Shown here: piece after piece, positions 8,615 to 17,595 of the stretch
Layout: each line of letters begins with the position of its first letter
Position numbering within the stretch: position 1 is the stretch's first letter
Origin: Flavobacteriales bacterium
GTDB taxonomy: Bacteria; Bacteroidota; Bacteroidia; Flavobacteriales_F; PHOS-HE28
Length of the DNA: 64,000 bases
Direction: 5' to 3'
Assembly (NCBI GenBank): GCA_019638115.1
Contig: JAHBUK010000002.1
Span: 689,867 to 753,866 of the forward strand
Notes under the pieces: model-generated
Seen by the model: only the letters and a program-made list of their open reading frames with translations
Databases searched by the model: none
Told to the model about the DNA's origin: nothing
Position numbers and translations under genes: made by a program

Positions 8615-9634
8615 TCAGGCGAATACCGTGTCCTCCTTGCCAACCACCGCTTCTTTGATCTTCTTCTCCAGTTCCTCGCAGAGTTCGCTGTTGTCCTCCA
8701 ACAGTTGGCGCACCATATCGCGGCCTTGTCCGAGCTTGTTGTCTTCATAACTGAACCAGCTACCGCTCTTCTTCACGATGCCCATCTCCACACCCATGTC
8801 GATGATCTCGCCGGTCTTGCTGATGCCTTTTCCGAACATGATATCGAACTCGGTCTTGCGGAAAGGCGGAGCCACTTTGTTCTTCACGACCTTCACTCGG
8901 GTGCGGTTGCCGGTAACGTTCTCTCCATCCTTGATCTGGGTGGCCCGGCGGATATCCAAACGGATGCTCGCGTAGAACTTCAAGGCATTACCGCCGGTGG
9001 TGGTTTCGGGGTTGCCGAACATCACACCGATCTTTTCGCGGAGCTGGTTGATGAAAATGCAGCAGCAGCCCGTGCGGCTGATGGTGCTGGTGAGCTTACG
9101 CAAGGCCTTGCTCATGAGGCGGGCTTGCATACCCACGGCACTATCGCCCATTTCACCCTCGATCTCTGCGCGTGGGGTCAGTGCTGCCACGCTATCCACC
9201 ACCAGGATGTCGATGGCACCACTTCGGATCAAGTTGTCTGCGATCTCCAACGCTTGCTCGCCATTGTCCGGTTGGCTGATGAGGAGATTCTCAATGTCCA
9301 CGCCCAACGCGGCGGCATAGAAGCGATCGAAGGCATGTTCCGCATCGATGATGGCAGCGATGCCGCCCCGGCGCTGGCATTCGGCGATCGCGTGGATGGC
9401 CAACGTGGTCTTACCGGAAGACTCGGGGCCGTAGATCTCCACGATGCGCCCCTTGGGATAGCCCCCAACGCCCAAGGCCAGGTCGAGCCCGATGGATCCG
9501 GAAGGGATCACCTCCACCTGTTCAACGGCGTTATCGCCCAACTTCATGACCGCCCCCTTTCCGAAGGTCTTCTCCATCTTGTCCATCGTAAGCTGAAGTG
9601 CTTTCAGCTTGTCCTTATTGATGTCCGCTGCCAT
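8615..9634 (-). CDS. recA: recombinase A
   Basis: This 339-residue protein has all RecA landmarks. There is an N-terminal helix with [18 protein letters not shown], a Walker A motif GPESSGKTT at residues 69-77 and the [10 protein letters not shown] segment. A Walker B-type strand [22 protein letters not shown] is followed by the DNA-binding loop region with [11 protein letters not shown]. RecA forms filaments on single-stranded DNA for homologous recombination and triggers the SOS response. It is transcribed alone from the minus strand, with bcp upstream and a strong terminator downstream. No LexA box was recognised. Confidence 0.98.
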   Translation of the reverse strand: MAADINKDKLKALQLTMDKMEKTFGKGAVMKLGDNAVEQVEVIPSGSIGLDLALGVGGYPKGRIVEIYGPESSGKTTLAIHAIAECQRRGGIAAIIDAEHAFDRFYAAALGVDIENLLISQPDNGEQALEIADNLIRSGAIDILVVDSVAALTPRAEIEGEMGDSAVGMQARLMSKALRKLTSTISRTGCCCIFINQLREKIGVMFGNPETTTGGNALKFYASIRLDIRRATQIKDGENVTGNRTRVKVVKNKVAPPFRKTEFDIMFGKGISKTGEIIDMGVEMGIVKKSGSWFSYEDNKLGQGRDMVRQLLEDNSELCEELEKKIKEAVVGKEDTVFA

Positions 9635-9679
9635 GATCTTATGCTGTGTTAAGGAGTTACTTTTTCAATGTGTTCCACC

Positions 9680-10150
9680 CTATCCGGTGGCCAGTACCTG
9701 TGCTGCGTGATCCTTGGTGAGCACCTTATCGATCACCCGTTCAACGATCCCTTTTTCGTCGATGAGAAAGGTAGTTCTAATGATGCCGTCGAACTCGCGC
9801 CCCATGAACTTCTTTCTGCCCCAAACGCCAAAGGCCTTTGCGACGCTCAGATCCGTGTCGGCCAACAAGCGGAATGGCAGCCCATGTTTGGCTTTGAAGC
9901 GGGCATGCTTCGCCACCCCATCGGGACTTACACCGAGCACTTCATAACCGGCGCTTTCCAATTGGGAATGACGATCGCGCAGGCTGCAAGCCTCCGCTGT
10001 GCATCCCGGTGTATCATCCTTTGGGTAGAAGTAAAGCACCAGCTTTCGACCGGCGTAGTCGCTCAACGCGAGCTCACGACCATCTTGGTCGAGACCTGTG
10101 AAGGCGGGAGCTGTTTGTCCGGGCTTTATCATTTTGCACTTTGACGACAT
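9680..10150 (-). CDS. bcp: thioredoxin-dependent thiol peroxidase (peroxiredoxin Q/BCP)
   Basis: This 156-residue protein has the AhpC/TSA fold. The motif YFYPKDDTPGCTAEAC gives the peroxidatic Cys50 and the resolving Cys55, spaced as in the alpha-helical BCP subfamily. GVWGRKKFMGREFDGIIRTTFLID is also typical. It reduces hydrogen peroxide and organic peroxides using thioredoxin. The start could be residue 1 or the Met at residue 7 (position 10132), because the family often begins near MIKPGQTAPAF. The gene lies upstream of recA on the same strand with a 45-bp gap. Confidence 0.94.
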   Translation of the reverse strand: MSSKCKMIKPGQTAPAFTGLDQDGRELALSDYAGRKLVLYFYPKDDTPGCTAEACSLRDRHSQLESAGYEVLGVSPDGVAKHARFKAKHGLPFRLLADTDLSVAKAFGVWGRKKFMGREFDGIIRTTFLIDEKGIVERVIDKVLTKDHAAQVLATG

Positions 10151-10308
10151 TACTGTCAGTCATCTGACGGCCAAATAAGCGCACAGTCCTGTGATCGCCA
10201 AATTTCCTGGCATAAAGTTTTTAACAGACCCGCTCCCAAGGGACGTCGCGCCGTGTTCAGCAACCCACGATCCCGTTCGATCGTATCACTTCGCCACAAC
10301 AGAACATT

Positions 10309-10416
10309 ATGAAGCGCTGGATACAGATACCCGCTCAATTGCGCCACGGCTTGATCGACCTCGAACTGCTCGGCCTGCTGGCACTCTTCCTCGTTGTGAT
10401 GCTTGGCTCTCTGTAG
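10309..10416 (+). CDS. candidate 35-residue single-pass membrane peptide
   Basis: The ATG at 10309 opens a frame that ends at TAG 10414-10416. The N-terminal half is basic and amphipathic (MKRWIQIPAQLRHG). The C-terminal half is one uninterrupted hydrophobic helix, LELLGLLALFLVVMLGSL, enough to cross a membrane. Third codon positions are mostly G or C, as in neighbouring genes. No homologue is recognised and no clear promoter is seen, so it may be a chance ORF. Confidence 0.35.
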   Translation: MKRWIQIPAQLRHGLIDLELLGLLALFLVVMLGSL

Positions 10417-10669
10417 TGCCCCCCTCAGGGCTTGCTCCAACCACACCATCAGCCTTTTTCACGGACCTCCACATTGGTGCTCCGTATCGCCAGGTGTGCC
10501 GTGTGGGCCTCATGGTCCCTGCGTTCAGGCACATCCTAGGCTTCATGGATAGCATTGAACAGTTTGCGCGATGGGCTTGCGCGTGCGCCATGTGACCGTT
10601 TTGGGCACCCCAGCACGTTGTCGGCACCGGCAAGAGCGGGTTGCAGGACCATCCGCTGAAGCGGGGTGG

Positions 10670-10677
10670 TAATTTGC
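10670..10677 (+). promoter_or_regulatory. candidate -7 element (TAATTTGC) of rarA
   Basis: It resembles TAnnTTTG, shortened by one base, and ends 9 nt before the rarA ATG. Confidence 0.3.
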
Positions 10678-10686
10678 ACCCGGAAA

Positions 10687-11964
10687 ATGGACAACACAGC
10701 CCCACTAGCGGAACGCATGCGGCCCACTTCGCTTGAAGAGGTGGTGGGTCAGGAACACTTGGTGGGCCCAGATGGGGTATTGCGAAAGGCCTTGACCGGG
10801 GGCATGTTACCGAGCATGATCCTGTGGGGTCCGCCTGGTGTGGGCAAAACCACACTGGCCCAGCTCATCGCCCAGGAATTGAAACGTCCTTTCCATACGC
10901 TGAGCGCGATCAGCAGCGGTGTGAAGGATGTGCGTGAAGTGATCGAACGGGCAGGAGGTAGCGGACTGTTCTCACGCAGTGCTGTACTCTTCATCGATGA
11001 GATACACCGCTTCAGCAAAGCCCAACAAGATAGCTTGCTGGGGGCGGTGGAGAAGGGCACCATAACGCTGATCGGCGCAACCACCGAAAACCCGAGCTTC
11101 GAAGTGATCGGCGCATTGCTATCGCGTTGCCAGGTGTATGTGCTGGAGCCCTTGGGCAAGACGGAACTGCTGGGCCTGCTGGACCGGGCCATGCGCACGG
11201 AACTGGCCGAACTACCGATCGTGTTGAAGGAGAGCGATGCCTTGCTACGCGCCAGCGGTGGTGATGCCCGCCGATTGCTGAACACCTTCGACCTCTGTGT
11301 GAAAGCCACGACGGCCGACGCTGATGGGAACATCACCATAACCAACGCGGTGGTGAAGGAAGTGGTGCAGAATTCCGCAGCCCGCTATGACAAGCAGGGC
11401 GAGCAGCATTACGACATCGTCAGTGCCTTCATCAAAAGCATACGCGGCAGCGATCCCCAGGCCGCGGTGTATTGGCTGGCCCGCATGGTGGAAGGCGGTG
11501 AAGATGCCCTGTTCATTGCACGCCGAATGGTGATCTTGGCCAGTGAGGACATCGGGAACGCAGAACCCAATGCGTTGCTGATGGCCACCACCTCCATGCA
11601 GGCCGCCCAATTGATCGGCTGGCCGGAAAGCCGGATCATCCTCAGCCAATGTGCGATCTACCTCGCTTGCGCACCCAAGAGCAATGCGAGCTACGTGGCC
11701 ATCAACGATGCCATGGCCGCCGTTCGGGCCACTGGCGACCTATCCGTGCCCATGCACCTGCGCAATGCCCCCACCAAGTTGATGAAGGAGCTTGGCCATG
11801 GCGCTGGTTATGCATATAGCCACGATGGCCCGGGCAATTTCGTGGAGCAGGAGTTCATGCCGGATGCACTTAGCGGCACCACTTTCTACAAGCCCGGTTC
11901 GAATGCCCGCGAACAGCGCTACGCGGAAATGCTCGATAGGATCTGGAAGGGCCGCTACAGCTAA
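10687..11964 (+). CDS. rarA: replication-associated recombination protein A (AAA+ ATPase)
   Basis: The protein has 425 residues. The N-terminus PLAERMRPTSLEEVVGQEHL is diagnostic of the RarA/MgsA/WRNIP1 family. Walker A is GPPGVGKTT (residues 48-56) and Walker B is LFIDEIHRF (101-109). A sensor segment ATTENPSFEV and a C-terminal tetramerisation domain with YDIVSAFIKSIRGSDPQAAVYWLARM follow. It acts at stalled replication forks with SSB. The ATG at 10687 (MDNTAPLAER) was chosen over an upstream in-frame start because family members begin just before this motif. The convergent neighbour starts 11 bp downstream. Confidence 0.95.
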   Translation: MDNTAPLAERMRPTSLEEVVGQEHLVGPDGVLRKALTGGMLPSMILWGPPGVGKTTLAQLIAQELKRPFHTLSAISSGVKDVREVIERAGGSGLFSRSAVLFIDEIHRFSKAQQDSLLGAVEKGTITLIGATTENPSFEVIGALLSRCQVYVLEPLGKTELLGLLDRAMRTELAELPIVLKESDALLRASGGDARRLLNTFDLCVKATTADADGNITITNAVVKEVVQNSAARYDKQGEQHYDIVSAFIKSIRGSDPQAAVYWLARMVEGGEDALFIARRMVILASEDIGNAEPNALLMATTSMQAAQLIGWPESRIILSQCAIYLACAPKSNASYVAINDAMAAVRATGDLSVPMHLRNAPTKLMKELGHGAGYAYSHDGPGNFVEQEFMPDALSGTTFYKPGSNAREQRYAEMLDRIWKGRYS

Positions 11965-11975
11965 CGGGCCGCTGA

Positions 11976-12422
11976 TCAACTGCCTCGCTCCTGCTCCAGA
12001 AAACGCTGGTGCATGTCGTAGATGATCCCGAGGCTCACCACCAACCCGCCTATGCCCTGCTCGGCCATTTGCCAAAGCACATCCGCAACAATGTGCACCA
12101 CACCCGGTTTGGTGAAGGACATGCCCACCACGAAGATGACCAGGAACACGAAGAAGCCCACGGCAGCTCCGACGGCCATGGTCATCACCGGGAATGCTTG
12201 TTTAAGCGATATGAACTCGTACTGGATGGCCTTGTGCACCAGCAAGGTGAGGCCAAAGCCGATGACCAGGTAAACGATCCCGGACAAGACCAAGTAAAGC
12301 GCTTTCGGCACACCCAGCTCCTGAAGGTCGGACAGGATCACGCCGTGCCAGACGTAGGATAGGGCGAACATGACGGCCGCAGAGCTGAGGCCGGGAAGCA
12401 GTATGGCTCTGGATGAAAACAT
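11976..12422 (-). CDS. hypothetical four-helix membrane protein
   Basis: This 148-residue protein has four predicted membrane helices, at about residues 8-26, 42-64, 78-102 and 115-136. The loops are short and contain few charges. A conserved-looking YVWHGVILSDLQELGVPKALYLV segment links helices 1 and 2. The family is not recognised. Similar small inner-membrane proteins of unknown function are frequent in Bacteroidota. The ATG at 12422 gives a membrane helix immediately. The gene converges on rarA with 11 bp between the stops. Confidence 0.6.
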   Translation of the reverse strand: MFSSRAILLPGLSSAAVMFALSYVWHGVILSDLQELGVPKALYLVLSGIVYLVIGFGLTLLVHKAIQYEFISLKQAFPVMTMAVGAAVGFFVFLVIFVVGMSFTKPGVVHIVADVLWQMAEQGIGGLVVSLGIIYDMHQRFLEQERGS

Positions 12423-12497
12423 TACAAGAATCTCAATTCCACGGGGAAAAGTAGCGAATGCGCAGGGACCCGTTCCTGACTTTGGGCAGGCCTGCCG

Positions 12498-12505
12498 TAA
12501 TTTGT
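12498..12505 (+). promoter_or_regulatory. candidate -7 element (TAATTTGT)
   Basis: It has the same form and the same 9-nt distance to the ATG as the element before rarA. Confidence 0.3.
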
Positions 12506-12514
12506 CCCGTCATC

Positions 12515-14122
12515 ATGAAGAACGAACGCCCCCCCTGGTTGGTTGCCTCTGCGCTGTTGTTTGCAGGGCTGCAATTGGTGGCCTGCCGCAAGACCTCGGA
12601 CCGGCCCAAATGGGATGTGGACCTTCTGGCACCGGTCATAACCACGTCCATGAGCATTGGCGACCTGGTGCCCGACTCCTTGTTGGTGATTGATGCCAAT
12701 GGAGCCCTGTCCTTGATCTACAGAAGCGAACTTTTCGCAGTGAGTTTGGATAGTGTGCTACAGGCACCGGACACCACGTTCGATTACCGCTATGCCCTAC
12801 CATTCGGACCGGTCAACTTTCCTGCTGGCGCCACCTTTTTCAGCGACCAGGAGGTAACCCGGTTCGACCTGCAGGATGTTGCGCTGCGCTACTTGGAGCT
12901 GCGCGAGGGTGAATTGGAGTTACAGCTCAAGAACAAGGTGGCCAGCCGGATAATCGGCACCCTATCACTACCCGGTGCCACCCTTGCGGGATCGCCGGCC
13001 CTCCTCACTACTTCCGTTGATGCCGGAAGCCCCTCACAGCCCACCACCGCGTTTGAGCGCCGGAGCTTGGCCGGTGCCGTGTTCGACCTGCGCGGCCCCC
13101 AATTCAATGCCGTAAATACCTTGAGCACCAGCATTGTGGCCCAACTCGACCCCAATGGAAGCGGTGCCACGGTAACCGAAGCGGACAGCTTGGTGGCTTT
13201 AGTGAACTACTATGGCCTGGTCCCCCAATACGCACGTGGCTACTTCGGTAGCCAATTGGTGGAAGTGGAACCCACAGAGAACGCGCTCGACCTCTTCAAC
13301 AACATTGTGGGAGGCACGTTGGACCTGGATGCCGTTAGCCTGAAGCTCGTGATGGTGAGCGGTCTCGGAATGGACCTTCAGGTGCGTTTGCGCGAATTGC
13401 TGGCCATCAACAGCCGCACCGGAGCCGAAGTGGCCTTGAACCATTCCATCATGAATGGCCCCGTGAACTTGAGCCGGGCAATAGACCTGGGCAATGGCTT
13501 CACCCCTACCACCTACCAAACGACGCTCAATAATTCGAACAGCAACGTGGATCTCTTTGTGGAGAACCTGCCGGACAAGGTCCGCTTCGCGTTGGACCTA
13601 AACGTGAACCCGCTGGGGGACATATCCAACGGGAACGACTTCGTTTATTACGACAGTAAACTTCGCGCCGACCTTGAACTGGAGATACCACTGCGCCTGA
13701 TCACCAATGAATTGACCCTGCAAACGCTTATCCGACCGGAGTTGCCGGGCACTGTGGAAGGCCATGGGCTGCGGGAAGGTGAATTGAGGATCTTCGCGAG
13801 CAACGGATTCCCTTTTTCAGCGCGCTTGGAACTGGCGATCGTGAACGCCGCCGGTGAAGTGCTGAGCACCGCCAACGTGCAGGGAACTATCGGGGCGGGC
13901 ATGCTGGGCAGCAATGGCTTGGTGCAACAGAGCACCAGTTCGCGCGTGGTGGCACCTTTGACCCCGGATCAGGTGGACCTGCTTTACGGGGATAACCAGC
14001 TACGACTTCGTTCCGTGTTCAATACCGCCGACCAAAGCCAACACATCCAATTGTTCGAGCATTACCGGTTGGACCTACAAGTGACCGCAAGCGTGAATTA
14101 CTTGGTGAACGGGGATGAGTAG
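12515..14122 (+). CDS. large secreted lipoprotein of unknown function
   Basis: This 535-residue protein starts at 12515 with MKNERPPWLVASALL and a lipobox LQLVAC. Lipidation at the Cys near residue 25 and export to the cell envelope are inferred. The mature part is rich in beta strands and has no catalytic motif that I recognise. A segment RPKWDVDLLAPVITTSMSIGDLV right after the lipid anchor looks like a conserved family start. The stop codon overlaps the next gene's ATG by 8 bp, so the two are probably translationally coupled and may form one outer-membrane unit. Confidence 0.7.
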   Translation: MKNERPPWLVASALLFAGLQLVACRKTSDRPKWDVDLLAPVITTSMSIGDLVPDSLLVIDANGALSLIYRSELFAVSLDSVLQAPDTTFDYRYALPFGPVNFPAGATFFSDQEVTRFDLQDVALRYLELREGELELQLKNKVASRIIGTLSLPGATLAGSPALLTTSVDAGSPSQPTTAFERRSLAGAVFDLRGPQFNAVNTLSTSIVAQLDPNGSGATVTEADSLVALVNYYGLVPQYARGYFGSQLVEVEPTENALDLFNNIVGGTLDLDAVSLKLVMVSGLGMDLQVRLRELLAINSRTGAEVALNHSIMNGPVNLSRAIDLGNGFTPTTYQTTLNNSNSNVDLFVENLPDKVRFALDLNVNPLGDISNGNDFVYYDSKLRADLELEIPLRLITNELTLQTLIRPELPGTVEGHGLREGELRIFASNGFPFSARLELAIVNAAGEVLSTANVQGTIGAGMLGSNGLVQQSTSSRVVAPLTPDQVDLLYGDNQLRLRSVFNTADQSQHIQLFEHYRLDLQVTASVNYLVNGDE

Positions 14123-15356
14123 GAAGCTTTTCACGCTACTGGGGACCATGGCCACCAGTGCATTGCTCGGTCAGTTGCCCGCTCTGCCTTCCGACAGTGT
14201 GGTGGATGGGAACGGCCGTTGGCGCCATTCACTTCAACTCGAAGCATGGGGCCAGTACAACGCCAACACCTTGTACAATGAATTGCTGGGTGGGCTGTGG
14301 CGTGGCGACGAACTGGACCGGACCATCCGGGAGCGGAGTGCCGATGCGTTGAAGGGCAGGAACAGCCTGGGCTATGATCTTGGCGCCCGCGTAACATGGA
14401 CAGGTGATTCAGGGCTATTCGGCAAAACGGATCTGCGCCCCCTGATCAGTGTAGGGCACACCGAGCAATTGGGGCTACGCTTTACCGAGGACCTATACCG
14501 CACCACCTTTTTCGGGAATGCCGCATATGAAGACCGGACCGCCGTATTGGGTCCCAGCGCCTTCACCCAAATGCGCTACCAGAGCATCGGCGCGGGCATC
14601 CGCCATGCCAGGACCGGCTCGTTCGTTCGGCTGGACCTCCTGATCGGGCAGTACTACGCATCGGCGGACATCGTGCAAGCCGACCTCTACACCGGGATCG
14701 ATGGCCGGGTGATCCGGGCAGACCTGGATGCCACGTATCAAATGAGCGATACGGCGGGCAGCGAGTGGGGCCGCAACAACGGGGCAGGCGCCGCCCTTTC
14801 AGCCGGTTGGAACTACGCGTTCGGAAAGGACGAGCGGACACGTATCGGCCTGCGGATCTACGATCTTGGTTTCATTCGCTGGAATGATGAAGCGCGCTCG
14901 CTTACCAAGGATACGCTCATTGAATTTCAAGGCTTCGAGGTTGTGAACGTATTGGACCTCGATAACGTGATCCTGGGAGAGGACCAACTATTGGATACCC
15001 TGGGGATCCGCTACCGCCCGGGAAATTTCACCAAAGCAAGCCCCTTCCTACTCGCGGTGGAACTGGAAAGGAACTGGGAGAATGGCTGGTATGCCGGCAT
15101 ACGGGTGCAGCAGCGCTACATACCGGGCTATGTTCCGCAGGTGGTCGTCTCTGCCGCCAAGCGGGTTGCGGACCGCGCTCTATTGGGCACAAACGTGGCG
15201 TACGGTGGCCATGGAGGCCTGATGCTCGGCCTGGGTGCACGATGCCGCCTGGGCAATGGTATCTGGGTGGACCTTTCCACGCCTAACGTGCTCGGCTTCG
15301 CCTTGGGCAAAACGCGAGGAATAGGCTTAAGTGCGGGGCTTTCCTTCGGCTTTTGA
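14115..15356 (+). CDS. outer-membrane barrel protein (DUF5723-like)
   Basis: This 413-residue protein has a short signal peptide (MSRKLFTLLGTMATSALLGQ). A long series of beta strands follows and ends in LGFALGKTRGIGLSAGLSFGF, a typical barrel C-terminus with a final Phe. The layout (DLGARVTWTGDSGLFGKTDL near the start, GNGIWVDLSTPNVLG near the end) resembles the DUF5723 barrels of Bacteroidota. That assignment is from memory and only moderate. It overlaps the preceding lipoprotein gene by 8 bp and is presumably co-translated with it. Confidence 0.65.
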   Translation: MSRKLFTLLGTMATSALLGQLPALPSDSVVDGNGRWRHSLQLEAWGQYNANTLYNELLGGLWRGDELDRTIRERSADALKGRNSLGYDLGARVTWTGDSGLFGKTDLRPLISVGHTEQLGLRFTEDLYRTTFFGNAAYEDRTAVLGPSAFTQMRYQSIGAGIRHARTGSFVRLDLLIGQYYASADIVQADLYTGIDGRVIRADLDATYQMSDTAGSEWGRNNGAGAALSAGWNYAFGKDERTRIGLRIYDLGFIRWNDEARSLTKDTLIEFQGFEVVNVLDLDNVILGEDQLLDTLGIRYRPGNFTKASPFLLAVELERNWENGWYAGIRVQQRYIPGYVPQVVVSAAKRVADRALLGTNVAYGGHGGLMLGLGARCRLGNGIWVDLSTPNVLGFALGKTRGIGLSAGLSFGF

Positions 15357-15404
15357 CCCCTTTCCCACTTTGCGATCGATCCAGACCGTAAACACCATAC
15401 ATCC

Positions 15405-15731
15405 ATGAACTGGCTTCTTTTGGTAATTGCAGGCCTGCTTGAGGTGGGCTTTGCCACTTGCTTGGGCAAAGCCAAGGAAACCAGCGGTTTGGTCGCCACC
15501 TGGTGGTTGATCGGATTCTTCGTCAGTCTTTCACTCAGCATGATCTGCCTCTATCTCGCCGTGCGCAGCCTGCCTATCGGTACCGCCTATGCGGTATGGA
15601 CGGGCATTGGAGCCGTGGGCACCGTTCTGGTAGGCATATTCCTGTTCAAAGAGCCAACGGATACCTGGCGCATGTTCTTCTTGTTCACCTTGATCGTCTC
15701 CCTCGATGGGTTGAAGGTCGTTACGCGTTGA
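15405..15731 (+). CDS. sugE: SMR-family exporter, guanidinium (Gdx/SugE) type
   Basis: This 108-residue protein has four membrane helices. It starts MNWLLLVIAGLLEVGFATCLGKA with the essential Glu13 of small multidrug resistance transporters. The segment LPIGTAYAVWTGIGAVGTVLVGIFLFKEP is the SugE/Gdx form of the SMR signature. Gdx proteins export guanidinium in exchange for protons as dual-topology dimers. The usual KYT after helix 1 is GKAKE here. Only 48 bp separate it from the previous stop and no guanidine riboswitch is recognisable. A multidrug (EmrE-like) specificity is less likely but cannot be excluded. Confidence 0.88.
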   Translation: MNWLLLVIAGLLEVGFATCLGKAKETSGLVATWWLIGFFVSLSLSMICLYLAVRSLPIGTAYAVWTGIGAVGTVLVGIFLFKEPTDTWRMFFLFTLIVSLDGLKVVTR

Positions 15732-15777
15732 ACATGCCAGCCCCATATGGCGTAGGTTGCAGCTCAAGTCACGGAGC

Positions 15778-16572
15778 ATGAAGATCAGCATCATCGGCTG
15801 CGGGAACATGGGCACCGCCTATGCACGCAGCTTTCGGAAGTACGGACTGGTGCAGGCCGAGGACCTGTGCATGGTGATCCGGAACCCCGAACGGCGCAGC
15901 CAACTGGAACGTTTCGGCCAGGTACTGACCAGCATAGGTCCGGAAGTGCAAGCCTCCGACCTGGTGATCATCGGTGTGAAACCGCAGGACTTTGCTTCCA
16001 TCGCTCCCGCGTTGGCCACTCGTTTGAGTCCGGACCAAGTGGTGCTTTCCATCATGGCGGGCATCACCCTGGCCCATTTAAAAGAGGCTCTGGGCCATGC
16101 CAATGTTGTGCGCGCCATGCCCAATGCACCGGCCCAGATCGGCATGGGCATAACCGCTTACGCCACCGGCGCCGAGCTGAACATGCGCCAAACGCTGATG
16201 GTGGAGCAACTGCTCAACTGCACCGGCAGGGCCATCCACTTGGGCGACGAAGCTTTGCTGGACCCGGTAACCGCCTTGAGCGGCAGTGGCCCTGCGTACT
16301 TCTTCGAGATCGTGCGCACCATGATCGAAAAGGGCATCGAACTGGGGCTTCCGGCCCATGTCTCCAGCGCGTTGGTGAAGCAGACCATGCTGGGCAGTTT
16401 CCACCTGATGGAGCATGCGGACCGCAGTCCGGAGGAGCTGATCAAGGCCGTGATGAGCAAGGGCGGCACCACGGAAGCGGCGTTCCGGGTGATGCAGGAG
16501 GAAGACCTTGCCGGCACGCTGGGTCGGGCCATCGGAGCTGCCAGTGTGCGGGCCGGTGAACTGGGCCGATGA
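15778..16572 (+). CDS. proC: pyrroline-5-carboxylate reductase
   Basis: The protein has 264 residues. The Rossmann motif IIGCGNMGTAYARS opens the protein, and the family signature ALSGSGPAYFFEIVRTMIEKGIELGLP lies at about residues 168-194. It ends with AVMSKGGTTEAAFRVMQE and RAIGAASVRAGELG. It reduces pyrroline-5-carboxylate to proline with NAD(P)H. The start at 15778 (MKISIIGCGNMG) is 46 bp after sugE. A GGAG stretch upstream is one of the few Shine-Dalgarno-like sequences in the window. Confidence 0.95.
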   Translation: MKISIIGCGNMGTAYARSFRKYGLVQAEDLCMVIRNPERRSQLERFGQVLTSIGPEVQASDLVIIGVKPQDFASIAPALATRLSPDQVVLSIMAGITLAHLKEALGHANVVRAMPNAPAQIGMGITAYATGAELNMRQTLMVEQLLNCTGRAIHLGDEALLDPVTALSGSGPAYFFEIVRTMIEKGIELGLPAHVSSALVKQTMLGSFHLMEHADRSPEELIKAVMSKGGTTEAAFRVMQEEDLAGTLGRAIGAASVRAGELGR

Positions 16573-16615
16573 TCATTCCGGGCCAAGGGATCGTTCCCTT
16601 CCCGACCTTCGGGGC

Positions 16616-17560
16616 ATGCCTTCCTCCCTGCTCTACCTCCTAACAGGTGTGAAAGCGATGGCCTTTGCCACGCTCCTACCCGGCCTGCTACATGCACAGA
16701 ACTTCACGCAGAACAGCAAGCGCTATGCGAACAAGTTCAGCTACGAGGCGCTCGGGCAGGAAACGATCATCCACACGTGGTACCACTATGTGACCAGCCG
16801 CACGGAGGACGGTGCATATGTGGCCAGGATCTTTCATCCGGACCTGGGGCAGCTCACTTCGCGAACACACTACCTGGATCCACAATTCACGGTGAAACAC
16901 GGGACCGAGCACCTCTGGTGGGACAACGGCGATCCCCGTTCCGTAGGGCGCTATGAGCAGAACGTGAAGGCCGGTTTCTGGGTGTATTGGGGTACGGACC
17001 TGGCCCATCATGAAGAAGGGAACGAATCCGCGAGCGGCAAGCAGGGCATTTGGACCGTTTGGAGCACTGAGACCCGCAAGTCCATGGAAGTAACGTACGT
17101 GAACAACGTGCGCCACGGCCCCTTTGTCACGTTCGACAGTCTTGGGGTGGAGCACTCACGTGGCCGCTATGAGAAAGGCGTGCTCATAGAAACGGAGGGC
17201 GGCGCACAGCCGGAAGTGATCGAAGAGCAGATGCCTGCATGGGGCGGCTGTAAGGAAGCCGGAGACACAGGGGCCATTTCCCGGTGCCAGCAAGAGGGGC
17301 TCTATCGCTTTCTTGGTCAAAACATGCGTTACCCGAAAAAGGCGATGGACATGGGCATTCAGGGACAGGCGATCATCAGCTTCACCCTCGATCCGGAAGG
17401 CCGTATCAAAGACATCGAAGCACTAAGTGGGCTTAGCAATGAGATCACGGCCGAGTGCATCCGGGTGATCGAACAGATGCCGCCTTGGGAGCCCGGCTAC
17501 CAACGTGGCAAAGCGGTCAATGTGCGCTACAACCTGCCGGTGAAATTCACCATACGCTAA
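16616..17560 (+). CDS. energy-transducer TonB-domain protein with MORN-like segment
   Basis: The protein has 314 residues. The N-terminus (MPSSLLYLLTGVKAMAFATLLPGLLHAQ) is a signal peptide or anchor. Residues ~100-200 hold repeated FWVYWGTD, GIWTVWS and HGPFVTFDS units that resemble MORN variants. The last ~90 residues are a TonB C-terminal domain (YPKKAMDMGIQGQAIISFTLDPEGRI, MPPWEPGYQRGKAVNVRYNLPVKF). Bacteroidota encode many such proteins. With a cleavable signal it may be periplasmic and not drive transport. The ATG at 16616 is preceded at 4 nt by GACCTTCG, a weak -7-like element. Confidence 0.75.
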   Translation: MPSSLLYLLTGVKAMAFATLLPGLLHAQNFTQNSKRYANKFSYEALGQETIIHTWYHYVTSRTEDGAYVARIFHPDLGQLTSRTHYLDPQFTVKHGTEHLWWDNGDPRSVGRYEQNVKAGFWVYWGTDLAHHEEGNESASGKQGIWTVWSTETRKSMEVTYVNNVRHGPFVTFDSLGVEHSRGRYEKGVLIETEGGAQPEVIEEQMPAWGGCKEAGDTGAISRCQQEGLYRFLGQNMRYPKKAMDMGIQGQAIISFTLDPEGRIKDIEALSGLSNEITAECIRVIEQMPPWEPGYQRGKAVNVRYNLPVKFTIR

Positions 17561-17563
17561 GAG

Positions 17564-17587
17564 CTTGTTCAAGAGCTGTTGAACAGG
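17564..17587. terminator. hairpin between convergent genes
   Basis: A 7-bp perfect stem (17566-17572 with 17579-17585), extended by two more pairs, has a GAGCTG loop. It is not followed by a strong T-run, so terminator function is tentative. Confidence 0.4.
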
Positions 17588-17595
17588 CCAAGAGA

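Larger units (their letters stand above)
10151..10686. other. 536-bp intergenic region with one small-ORF candidate
   Basis: This is the divergent region between bcp and rarA. It contains the 35-codon ORF at 10309-10416 (separate entry) and a TAATTTGC element just before rarA. The remaining sequence shows no recognisable gene. Confidence 0.4.

Noticed and set aside
7452..8750. Long plus-strand frame opposite the TPR lipoprotein and recA
   Set aside because: It is antisense to two well-supported genes and arises from high G+C third positions. It has no domain.
15357..15404. Guanidine riboswitch before the SugE/Gdx gene
   Set aside because: The 48-bp gap is too short and lacks the conserved motifs.
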